Shown here in pieces: positions 25,301 to 39,000 of a DNA stretch of 64,000 nt. Position numbers and translations under genes: made by a program. How positions within the stretch are numbered: position 1 is the stretch's first letter; each line of letters begins with the position of its first letter. The notes under the pieces are model-generated. The model did no database searches. It was not told the origin of the DNA and saw only the letters and a program-made list of their open reading frames with translations. This DNA is from Eumeta japonica (taxonomy: Eukaryota; Arthropoda; Insecta; Lepidoptera; Psychidae), in assembly GCA_005406025.1 (NCBI GenBank), contig BGZK01000490.1, forward strand, positions 248,001-312,000. The letters are read 5' to 3'.

Positions 25301-28300
25301 ATCATCTTGCAATGAAACTCTTACTCCAAGAGGATCATGGGCTAGTCTCGATCTCCGAAGCTCATCATCAGATCCTTTACTTCCTGATTTACTGGAACGC
25401 AGACCAGCTGAACAGTTGGATGCATTGAACGAAGTAAGAAGAATGGAGAACCGTCAATCAGATCTCTTGGGCTTGTATGCTCCATACCTCGATGAGGAAG
25501 AAGCTGTTGAAAGGCGTTTGGCACCAGAGATTCCATGTGAAATTATTGGTCACAGGATGTTGGTTGTATGTCATCAATTAAAGTAAGTATAACTTAACAC
25601 TACACAAGTTTATAAATAATAAGCATTAACAGGGCCGGATTAATCATGTCTGTGGCCCCTTTACCCTCTTCTAACTTCTAATATATATTTTTTCTACCAC
25701 CACACAGTTTTATTCATAATTATGCTGTTTTTGGAAAATATGCATACTGTGTTTTATTAATTGTTTTATAATGTACAATATGTTTAAATAATAACTTTTC
25801 CTTAATTTTTGGTCAGAAAATCATTTAAAACATCTTAAAAGTTAACTTTTTCTACTTTCTAAAAGTTAACTAAGAAGTTATGTCATTTTCAACCCTTATT
25901 ATCACCAATCAATGTAAGTGGTTCTGAAACATGGATGAATGAAGACAGTTTTTGATTGGTTACAATTTCGACAAGTTACATTCACCATGTAATGTATGTA
26001 ATCATCAGACTATTTATTTGCAATGCTATCATTACATTCAGAAAAGTTGATTTTACCATATCACCATAAATCGTTTTATATGATTCCTCACTAGATACAG
26101 TTTTATCCTCTAATTGCAAGATGAAGTATATGAACTACACCATTTTGGTTAATTGTCATTTTTTACTGAACATGGTGGGGATAATTTTTTTCAATGTAAT
26201 TTTAATAGGGATTAAGGAACATTTTTATGCAAAAGTATAATCCTATCAAATTGCATGTGGAACACATTTTGATACCTACTCAGATTGAATCTAACCTTTT
26301 TAATAATTTGCAGGTTGGAATTGGATGTAGAGCCCATATTTGCATCTATGGCACTTTATGATGCCAAAGAGAAGAAAAAACTATCTGAAAACTTCTACTT
26401 TAACCTCAATTCAGAATGCACACGTCAGATGCTTGCTACCCATTTGCCTCATGCTGATTTATCCTCGCTTAGTCGCAGTGCGGTTTTCGATGTTTTAAAT
26501 CCATCACCTGATGTATTTCTTGTGGTACGATTTGAAAAAGTACTTCAGGGTGATATTAATGAATGTGTAGAACCATACATTAAAGATGATAAGGTAGGTT
26601 GCTCTATGTTAGAAAAGGATAATTCTGAAATTAAACCACTTTAATAATTCTCCATACGAATAGTATATTGTTTGTTGGCGTGCCTAAAACTGAATATTAG
26701 ATTACTACATGATAAAAATTTGATTACAGTTACTTTGAGTCAATCACTTTCATAACAAAGTAATATCACCTAAAAACAACTCTAAAACAGATAAAAGAAT
26801 TGTATAAATTGTTTATTATTGTTCTGTTTTTTTCTAGTATTTATGCAATTGTTCAATTTTTAGTTATTTTATTTTTTTTTTGTGGCATACTAAGATATTT
26901 GAAATTTTCAACACAAGGACTTATTTTTCATCTTACATGTAAGCAGTTATAATAGAACCTTATTAGTATACTTATTTTAATGTCATCATTCTCTTTTTAT
27001 TATTTTCAGAATCGTGAAAAAGTGAGAGCGGGAGCACAAGCAGCTTGCGAGAGACTTGGAAAGTTCAGAATGCCATTCGCGTGGACAGCAGTGTCACTAG
27101 TGAACATATTGAGTGGTTCTAACAGTCTAGAACGTGAACAACCTCCCGATAAGGACAGCCTGTCAGGTTGTTCTCAGAACAGTAACAGCTTAGGTTAGCT
27201 TATTTTTGCGATTAATTGTTCTATTGCATTTAAAACAGCATTTGTTTAAAAGTCATATCCCATACTTCATATTATTGACAAATAAATATCCTTAAATAAA
27301 TTAGTAAACATCACAAATGTTGTCTAAAAAAATTCAAATTTGTCTCATTTCTACTTCAATTGTTGACTCGCATTTGTAAATGGAATGAACACAGGGCATG
27401 TGATAACTATATTATTTGATTGTTCCTCAAATCTACATCCAACTTTCCAAAAACAGAAAGTAGTTCTTTACATCTGTAAAGATTTACACCTGTAGCATGT
27501 GCTACAAAAATAAAAAATTTATATTTCAAATTCTTTTTTGAAAATATGGCAATATTGCATCATCTTTCAAATTTTGATTTTTTTAATATATAAAACAAAA
27601 AAAAAACACTACTTACCACACAATAAACTTTATACATAACAAATAATATATTCATAACAGAAAATAATTTGGAAAAAAGATCCATACCTAATACATAAAA
27701 TGTATTGGAGCATTTTTAAATGTCAATTTTGTAGTTAAATTTCAGTTTATATTTTAGAAAGTAAAGAAAACTTTTTAAATACATTTTATGACAAAAATAC
27801 TTTATAATTCAAGACACTGGAGAAATAAAAATTACTGGCTGGACACTTTTTGGAAATAATTAAATGGTTTTTCAATATTTTCAGGTTTTTTGTAAGTTAA
27901 ATATTTTTGTATTCACCTTCTAAATTAAAAGAAAAAATAATGGAATAAACATTTCACATCAGGATCTGTAATGTCTTTGTAAAAAATATTGGGAAAAATG
28001 ATAATATGTAAACACATATTATATGGGTAAGTTTAAACAGACTTACCCATAAAATATGTACCATTTCAGTATAATTTTATTTGATTTGGTATGGAAGTGA
28101 CATAGATTTTATTCAGATCCTGTTTAGGATTGAAAGATTATAATAAGTACAGTCCATCGAAATGTAATAATAATAATACTCTATATAATAAGTGTGTGTT
28201 GCATGCATATGAATATGTGTAATATCATACAAATATCTGTGTAAAATAAAAGACAGAATTGTCATGTGTTCTAATAAAGTAAGTGTAGTATTCATTTTTA

Positions 28301-31300
28301 TTGTTTTAGATCGCAAAGCGTCGTCTAGTAGTTTAGAACAATTGCGTCGTCGGGCGAATGAAGTGGGCGGTTCTCTTACACGAAAAGGGTCCTTAGAGAG
28401 AGACGTGCTCAGGCACCAATGAATTCTACCACAGATGATCTAGCGGCGCAGTTTGAAACTTTCAAACCCATTGTTATTACGATCACGAGTTTGTTTAAAC
28501 AAGTGAGTGGTATATATGACAAAACACACAAAATCACAAAAATATTGATTATTGGATAACTATTAAGACAATAAAAAGATTATGGTTTGTAATTGTAATC
28601 AGATATAAAAATATGGTATTGATTGATTTCTTAACAAAGTTTGAGATTAATTAGTGTATGGTGTACTAGTATAGAAATGTAACTTTAGAATAAAATCTTA
28701 TCCTAACAATAAATTTTGTAGTGAAGTGTTTCATGTCCATTAAACATTAATATTTCAGGAAACAGACAAATTGCGCGATGAGGATCTATACAAGTTCTTG
28801 GCTGAGATTAAAAGACCTAGTTCCGCACCCAAAAAGTTGAAATGCATCCCTGGAACATTGAAGATAGAGGTGTCCCCTTGTCCGGATGAAATACGCAATG
28901 GTTTGACCCCAGAATTGGCTAAGTTGCACCCTTATGGAGGTAATTTAATCACCATTTTTTGTAATAAAATATTAACAATTGATTTTTATAAGATTTAAAA
29001 TTATTCATTTATTTATTTAAGCTTTTATTCAGACATGGTTTTTTTCTACCTTTATTTTTCTGCTTCTGACCATTTTTCATTGTGTTGTCTCTTTACCTGC
29101 AACATAATTTGATGGAACCTTTAGCCATAAGGCAAGAAATCTACATATGAAATCCAGAAATTAATTTTTATATAGCAGTTTCAAGGAGCAAACAAACATG
29201 TAATTCATCAAAAAGGAGGTCATCACCACCCATGAACACATGTAACCCCAGAGGAGTCAACAGTGTATTACTGGCTTCTTGGGTAGGAATAGGATATCTG
29301 ATGGAAGGGAATGCAGGCAGAACGAGGAATGGGCCACCAGGAACTCTCACTCACTGGAAGAAACGCAACAGTAGAAGCTTCCACTTGATGCAGATTACAA
29401 ACTCGCACAGAATACAGAGGTGAAATAACAGCTGTTACTTCAAGTTTGTATTCTGTAAGTCTGTAGCAATAATTAAAACATACCAAAGCAGTCAAAAAAA
29501 ATATTCACAACTATTATATATTTTTCTTATTTAGTGAGTGTTGTGGAATTACAGTGAGGATGCATGCTTAAGCTTTGGTGTTAAAATGATTTTTGATATC
29601 TTTTTTTTTCTATTTTTTCAAATTGGTCTGCACAGATTTGATGAAGCATTTAATTTCAAAACAGTATTGTCATAGATGAAAACATGAAACTAGGTTTAAT
29701 TAACTTACAAACGTGTTCAAACAACATTTATATATATGGGAGCTAAACAATTTATCTACCATTTCACATGGGGCCTCCCTTATAGTAATTTTTTATATAC
29801 TAACTGAACCTGCAACTTCGTATGTGTAAAATTTATTTTTGAACTACTATAAGTCATCTAATCATCTACGAGTTGATTTTAAATACAGCCTATATGTTGC
29901 CTCAATCTATGCTCAAGTTACTTGTGAAAACTTCATAAAAATTTGTCTAACAGTTTTAGCATTCAGACAGACACAATTTTAAAAATAGTGTGAAATATTT
30001 TGTTACATGCCAACCTGCAACAGTTTTTGGCAAATATTTTCATTGTACAGATATGATAAGGCTATAGTTTCATTGTATGTATAGATCATAACTATATATT
30101 TATTTTTCACATAAATTGTATTTGAATTTTAATATGTATAACTTGTTTTACATTAATTCATGATTTTATGTATAATTCAAATCCCATCTGGAATAATTGT
30201 AGAGACAATGTGTTTTGTTGCACATGGATGTAAGTTATATTTGTTTATCACTCTCAGTTGAAATGACTAAAGTACTAACACCACCATATGTGCGTTGTAA
30301 TCAAATAACAAACATTTATAGAGTATTTAAGAAAACTACATCCAAAAAAGTTTTTGGAAGTTTAAATTTTTTTCTAATTTTCTGTCAGATTTGTCTTTGT
30401 GGTTTATGTTCCAAATTATGTACTACTAATTGAATATTTTTGTTTTGCAGATGACAACATAAGGCCGTGCAAAGAGATTTTGCCATTCCCTCTGAGTCCT
30501 CCACTTGTACCTCACTACCAATATCGTAACCTACTCTATGTTTGTCCTAAGGAACTAAATTTCAATGCATTCACTTCTAGGACTGGTTCTGCGAGGAATA
30601 TATCAGTAATTGTTTCAATATGCTATTTTTTTAACATATTATTCTGTCCTTGTTTTTGAGCTTATGTATTCTTAAAACAATTTTTTATCAGGTGCGTATA
30701 CAACTCATGGCAGGCGAAGACCAATCTTCAGCACTGCCTGCTATATTTGGACGGAGCTCCTGTCCTGAATTCAGCACTGAAGCCTACACTACAGTTATAT
30801 ATCACAATAAGTAAGCACATCTGATATATTTTAATTAAATTGTTGCTCAATATCATTATGCAATTATAATATACATTATACTGATAAACATAAAAAAATT
30901 TTTTCTTCTATTTTTTGTAAAGTAAATTTACTTTAACCATATGAACTATTTCCTATTCCTATATCTTCTGAAATAATATATAATTGTTTTTAAAATACAA
31001 ATTGAAATTTGGATCATTTATTACTATTAAATATATTGTATAATATTTCAACTCATGGTTCAGCTCATATGGACATGAAATTGATTATTTCATTTTTTTA
31101 TATTAACCAATCAGGATACGGAACTTGGACCTGCTCTTGATTCCGATTCCAGTACCAATATAGATGTGGGTTCTGCCATTATTATGTTCACACAAGAAAA
31201 ACCGTGGGCAAAAAGCTAGCCAAAATGTAATTTTATCTTTAATTCACAAGAAACTTAAATCACATTCTAAAAATAAATCCAATTTTTGTACTCAACATCC

Positions 31301-32942
31301 TAAAAAATCTCAATAACGACACTCATATAATTTTTTAGGCTTATTTCTACCCCCAAGAAATTGATTTAGAAAAAAATTTAAATATATAATTACTTCTTTG
31401 TTTTTAGGAGTATCTATGAAATTTCAAGTACTGAATTTTAGCTTTCTAGGTCCAAGGGTTCAGGCTAGATTTAAATTTTGTGTCGCTAAAATGATCTCTT
31501 TCTCATATTATGTTGTCTTCCTTTTTATATTCAGGTGTCCATCAATCTATGACGAAATCAAAATAAAACTGCCAGCTAACCTTGGTGATCAACACCATCT
31601 TCTATTTACATTTTTGCACATCTCATGCCAAAGGAAGCCAGTAACACCTGATCAAGAAAAGAATGTGGAAACGCCTGTTGGATATTCTGTATGTATTAGT
31701 TAATATAGAAGTAATAAATCTTATTGAAATAAGTATATCCAAATAATATTTTGTGTATGTATTTATGATATGTATAAAAAATGTATTCACAATTGTTAAA
31801 AAAATGACAAGTAAGATTTTTTTTATTTGACATGAAATGACCTATAAAAAAAAATTACTTAATCTAAAAAGTTTGTCAAAAATGATTTACTAATGAAATT
31901 GTTTTTAAGTTATTTTTCTTTACATATAAAATGCAATTAAATGAAATTTATTCTTTTAATGAAATATTTCTAAACAGTGGTTACCTCTCTGCTGTGATGG
32001 CAAACTCACTTGTGGAGAATTCTCGCTACCTGTAATGCAAGAAGAACCACCTCCCAATTACTCATATATCTTCCCTGACGTACAACTGCCTGGTACTAGG
32101 TGGATAGACAACCATAAGTCTATCTTCACCTTAACTCTTGATGCTTATTCCACGGTTCACCCTCTGGTATGTTACTTAACAATACATATTTGCACCTTTT
32201 TCATAATGCTTAAGTAAAGTTTAGTGATTTATGTATCTAAAATTTAGTTATATTAATTAATACATGGCTAGTAATTAACATGGGCACCTGTCTCATAAAA
32301 ATATTTCGGATGTGTTATGTAAGAATAAAATATGACTTAAATTAAAAAGTTATGGGTCAATTTACTAGTGGTTAGTATTGAACATGATATCCTGTAGTCC
32401 AAATCCCATGCTCATAATCAATGAGCCATCACTCTGCTAGAACAAAAAAGAAGCAAAAAGCTATACATATTAACTAAATTGGAAATTATTTATATTGCTA
32501 TGACTAAACCCGTTGTTCATTGCCAAACCGTATTATCCTTTGTATGATGCTTACTGTTAATATAAAACATTATTAACACTTTATAAATATTCATTATTTT
32601 GGTGGGTAACACAGGACAGCAATATAGAACGCTTTGCTAAAGCATGTGAAGCAGTGGAAGAGGGTGTCATCCCTCCGAGAATCGGTGTTGCCAACATGGA
32701 AGGCGAATTGCGATCCAGGTAAACATCGCTAACAATCATTGACACTAACATTTTGTTTTATAATCCTCAGTTTCAGTTGTTTAAATAGTTTAATAGTTTT
32801 CATCAAATAAATATTACTATAAGCATTAAGCTGATAGCATTAGTAATTATCCAATGATGATTGATTATAAAATACATATTCTATCAAGTATTTATATTTT
32901 TGTTTAGCTAATTTCGGTTTAACATATTTGCTTCGCAACAGT

Positions 32943-33000
<58 letters not shown>

Positions 33001-36000
33001 CACTAGAATTAAATGGGATATTCACATTAGTTTGATAGTATTTTTTAAGCACTTACATTTTTATAATTCTCTAAAACAAGCATAGTTTATTCTGTTTTAA
33101 GTTTCAAAAGTTTGTTCTTGGATCAATCTCGATATGTTCTGATTAATGCTTGGTGTCCTTCCATTTTTTAACAATTTCCATAACATCACATCATGCATCA
33201 TTCCTTTCAGTATCACAGTACTACCGAGGGCCAATGTGGAGATTCTAGCCCGTTACCTTCCGCCTATTCTAGACAGACTGCTTCGTTTACTGTTGGCACC
33301 ACCCACATTGCTCGGCCAACCACTCAATATTGCCCAGGATGTGTTTACTTGTATTGCTCAGATATTCACTGATATTGCGGTAATTGATTTAACATTTTAT
33401 TTTAAAGAATAATTTTTATAACCAATATGCCATCTCTTTTTTTGCAAAAAGATTATCCATACAATAAAAAAAGTTTCATTCTTCAAAATCCATTTAAATT
33501 AAATGAAGCATGAACGAAAGTGACTCTCTGATTGCTTGGAAAGTTTTATGGTGAACTTTCTAAACTATTTAGGATGAAAATTAATATTGGAGTATATTTA
33601 TATTTGAAAATGAGTGTGAGAACAAAATTTCATTGAAAAAAATCATGAGAATATAACTTTTATACACGGTTGAAGTAAAACTTCTTTGACATTTATGATA
33701 AATATCACCAAAAAGATTAATTATAAAATAAATATGTCGTTTTATAATTTATTTTCTTTGATAATGCAATTTTGACCTTTCCGTACTTTGAAAGCCCTTC
33801 AACTTAAAATATTTTAATTGATATAAATTGTACTTATAGCTGTATATAGAATTACATATAAAATTCAATGATGGTTAGTTATTCCAGTTAACGACGAAGC
33901 ACTTGCGTATAATTGAAAAATCTGTGCCCCTATTTGATGCATCAATTGCCATAGTGTTTTCTCTACCTATAGTAAGAAATTTGGTAAAAATGGATCAATT
34001 ATATTATATTAATTTTAATAACGAAATTATACATTTTATTGATCAGTTTTTAATTTTGGTAAGACAATTATAAATTTTATTAATTAGATTTTTTATTTTG
34101 GTATTTAAAAACTTACATTTTTTAGGCCACGGGTCATGATTTGTTTGCTGATTTTTGCATTTATTTACCAATGAAAAGGTAAAATTTTCCTTCGAGTCAG
34201 TCACATGAATTTTTAATAACACTTGTTTTATAATTTTTTAAAAGTATTCTTTTATTACACTTGTCTCTTTATAAAATTTTCACATAATATTTGCCGATTA
34301 AAATAAGCACTGTGAGCACAAAAAATAAGTCACAAATAAATATAAGGTTATAATATTTTGTGCCTGTCCCACATTATTCATGTAAATAATGTCTAACTAT
34401 ACAGCCGATGTATATACACAGTGTTACCAATACATACATACAAGTATATATATTAGATTGGTAATAAAGAGAATGTCACTTCCGTCCGAAAATGTCTAAG
34501 TATACAGCAGTTGTATATCCACAGTGTTACCAACACATACATACAACTATATATATATATATATTAGGTTGGTGATGAAGAGAACATTTTTGTCCGAAAA
34601 CTGTTTGAAAAACTGTTATTTCTGTTTGAAAAAGATCTGAGTCACTCTCAAGTCGCGGCTAGAAAAGTGTCACTTCAAAAAGCTACCTAATTCAGAGGGC
34701 TTGTAGAGTTTGATCATATTTGTTATGAATATTCAGATGTTGTTTTGGGGTAAATTGTGAAAAAAACACTACAACTTAATTTAACGACTTGCAATGATGG
34801 ACACATAGGATAATGACTACTTTAGTGAATACTAAAAGCAGAACAAAGATAAAAATGAGATAAAGAAACTCAATTTGTGTCCATGTGTATAGAGTTAATG
34901 TATAATCAGATGGCAAACAATTTCATAGATATACCTGCATATGAACATGATTATACATAGGATTTTCTTACTGCACCAATATAATTAAAATTTACGACTA
35001 ATCAATTCACGTGGGTACGTTTTCATTTAGTTAAAAAATTTATATTAACTTGTCACGAGTTTGGTGACTTCTGAACATCACATCCATTCATTCGCTTACT
35101 TTTCAGAACATGAACGAAGGCGCAACCTGTGACGCGCACGGCCGCAGCGGGCTGATCACGACCTACATCCAATACCAGTGCAGTATTCCGAGACCGGCGT
35201 TCACCGATCGCGACGTTGGCTTGCCGCTTCCTCCCACAGGTGCTTTCCAAAAATATTTGCCATATGCCGTGTAATTGAAGTGAAAAGTTCTATAAGCACT
35301 GTAGGAGGTTTTCAAATAGGTGAAGTCTTTGAATTCACGTCATTAACATGCCAATGCATTGTATGTGAATATTTTTTTATATGCATTGGGCGATTTTTGT
35401 ATATGTAAAATGTTGTGAGGTCATATCGTCCACAGGCTGGTTAAGAGTGTGGCTGTTGCTATATCTAAGTATGTTGTGTTGCGCTTGGACAGTAGTGAAA
35501 GTATGGATTCACTTCTGTCGATAGTCCTCAGTGACTGCCTATTCATTTTTTTACTATATTTTACTTTTTCCATATAACCACTACTATTTTTTTTCATCTT
35601 ATAAATGAAAAATTCGGATAAATTCATTATATATATCCTTTAAGATGAAATATTGGAAATACGTCAAATCCATTTCAAATTTACATGGATTTGGGAACTA
35701 AATCAAACTAAGATACTATTTTTGGACACTGCTTTTTGATAGAAATATTTTTTGAAAAGACTTCATTTGATAATATTGTAGGGCATAGTTCAGGGCGGGT
35801 TACCGTAGGACCTAGGACTTCATGCATTTAAATAAAAGAGGTCTCAGGCTCTGAACCATTTATTGTTCGGTTCTTCAATATTCACTCCTTAAGCATTTTA
35901 ATATGTTCTCTTATTAAATTACTTATAACAATCCACTTTTCTATCACTATCGAAGTTTGTGCACTTGGGCATCAACCGGCAGTGTCAATAGTGAAGTTAA

Positions 36001-39000
36001 TACAGTTACTATATTATTTAATAGGACTAGTTCATAGGGCCATAAAATCCTTACTTAGCATATCAACAAACATCTGTTCTTCGTCCACCTGTCAAACATT
36101 CAGTAGACACGTGTGTGATGACTGGGTAGTAGTTCAATTTATAGAATGGCACCTTTTTAATTGAAAAACATTTTATGTAAAACACATGCATTTCTTTATG
36201 GTTTATAAAAAAAACCTTCATTTTTTAATAAATTCATTTGTACATTTTTTCTATTGTATATAAAAATTGGTTTCACTAGAGATTCATTTTATTGTGTGTA
36301 TTATATATATTTGTATATTTTAGTGATGACAGATGGCTCCTGTAAAATCCTACACGAAGAACTGGCGTTGCAGTGGGTCGTCGCCAGTGGTTCCACTAGA
36401 GATTTAGCCATGCATAATTCTTGGTAAATATTGTTATATGGATATTATGCAATGAAAGTAAGATTAAGTAGGTAACTTAACTTTTATGTTCATTAATAGT
36501 AAATGATAAAAAAAGTCTCCATATTTCATATGGTTTTGGTATTATTCATTTAAAATATAGCCCAGAATGTAACAAATTTTTGAGCTTTTTTATTCTTCCT
36601 GAAGTTATAAAAAATTAACGCCCTCAATAGTGCTGTCAATTATCTTTGTAAGATATAATGAAATTACTGTTGGGAGTGAAACATTGCTTTACTGCTTTAG
36701 GTAATATGCATATACATAGACTATTACACCCTGAACTTGTTATGATTAATGAAGTGGAGTAGCAAGTCGGAATTGTGACAATGAAGTGTACATTAAAAGG
36801 GAGAAAGTATAAAAAAATGGCAACAAAAACTTCGTTTGTTATGAAGATTTGATGTAAGAGGGGTAATATATAGCTGAATGGAAATATAGATGGAAATATT
36901 TGGCATAGAGAATTTTAAAGAAGTATTAGGTGGAAGATGCTCCTCAATGAACATTTTAAATATGGCCTATAAAATGTTATCGCACTTAATAATAAAACAA
37001 ATGTTAAAGAGAAATAAATTTAATAATAGAATATGAAATTCAAATTCCAATATGAGTCTTGTCATGCTTAACCTGTTCTAAATAATCTTGTATATCTGCT
37101 TATCATTTAGTCTTATTGGCAGTTACCCTGACAATGTCAATTCTTTTTCTGAATATGAAACATAAATAAACTCAGCTAATAACTATTTCTTTGATGACTA
37201 ACTTGATAGGTGTTTGTTTCTCATTGCATGCAATTTCATTTCATGTTTTACCTCATTATGCAAAAAGAACTATAAATTCAAAGAATGTTAAATCTTACAT
37301 ATGTGTTTTAATTATTTATAACAGCATTACATATTTAAAATAGTAAAAAGCAAAAGTCAATTAACATTGTTGTATCTGAAAATTTGAATAACTAGCTAGT
37401 AATTTTTCCTGTAGGACTCTGTTTGAACTTATGGTGAAGTCTATGGTGGAATATCTACATTGGAGCGGTGCTATAGAATCTCCACGTAAAAGTCGTTTCC
37501 CTGAACAGTACACCGACGATATCACAACCCTAGTCAACAATGTCACCTCTGAAATAATTTTTCGATATGGCAAGAATAGCCGTCTTACTCAGAGCCTCAA
37601 CAACAGTTTGGCTTTCTTCTTGTTTGATCTGCTCAGCATTATGGATAGAGGATTCGTGTTTGGACTGATACGGACATATTACAAACAGATGTCGGCAAAA
37701 ATAGCATCACTGCCTGATGCAGTGCCTTTAGTTCACTATAAGGTATGTTAGCCTTATAAATTAATATTATTGTCATTCGACTGAAAAATAAAAATGTATC
37801 AAATTTTTGTAAAAAAATCTACTAAAAGGATATGCACATTTTAATGATTTTTAATCCTTTATTGAAAATGATGAATTGCTAACTTAATTCTTAATATTTA
37901 GCTTTATACTTGTGCTTCCTATATGTTACTCACAGAATTGTATATCAACGTAACAAATCATAATTTTTTTTTCTCGTATTTGTATTTAAACTACAATTTT
38001 TCATGTAGGAGTGACCCATTTTCTTTTGCTATTTATTATATTATTGCTTCGTAATATAATAAGGTTAATGAAAATTTTACTATACTTGTTTTGTTTTTGC
38101 AAACTGATTTTAAATTGTTATATTCATTTAAATAGCTTTATTTTATGAAATTTTAAAATTGATTAAAAAATCCAGTTGGCATTCCTTCGAATCGTGTGCT
38201 CGCACGAACACTACATCTCGCTCAATTTGCCTGCGGGAGGGGGTAGTGGAGCCGTCTCGCCCTCCCCCTCTGCCCACTCGCACGCCTCAGTCAGCGGCGG
38301 TAGCGCTGGTGGGGCGCTGTCCGCTGAGTACCGACACAGGCATTACTTAGCTGGCTTGATGCTTCATGAACTGAGCGCGGCTTTGGACATGCAGTTAGTA
38401 TACATCATTTACATAATATGTATTGCTAAATTATTTTATAGTATTAAATTTATTATAAATGTTGTCTTTTAAAATATAGTAAACAACCAGTATATTGATA
38501 GTTGTAATAATTCCGAACCATATTATGCGCATGCAAACCTCATACATGTAACCTTTCAGAGTTCTGTAGTAGAAGACAAGTGACAGTTTTGTCATATCCA
38601 TTTGTATATTATCACAGCCTTATTTTTTTTTGATTTTGGTAAATTTTACATAAGTTCTTATGTGACCCACCATGATTTGTAAAGGAATGGAAAAAAAATT
38701 GAGAGCTATCCATACATGAAATTAAGGTGAAATTACTAAATGAGACATTCCTGATGCTGATGATGCTGATATAATGATGTAAAAAGCAGATGGTGTTTGC
38801 AGTTACCGCTCTAGCTATACTTTATTAGATAATAAATCAAATCTTGTGAAAAATATAATTGTTCCCTTCCTTTCAAAAAGATTTTTAATTGCCATGAAAT
38901 TATGCTATGTTTATTTTTAAATGTCAAGGTAATCTCACAGTTTTTATTATCATTGTTGCCGTGATTTATTCCTAAAAACCTTCGGAACAGCCATACAATA

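Noticed and set aside
25186..25428. 80-codon plus-strand frame overlapping exon 5
   Set aside because: Shifted shadow of exon 5; the conserved reading is the other frame.
32840..33052. Minus-strand frame with a long Tyr-Ile repeat
   Set aside because: Translation of the (AT)n microsatellite.
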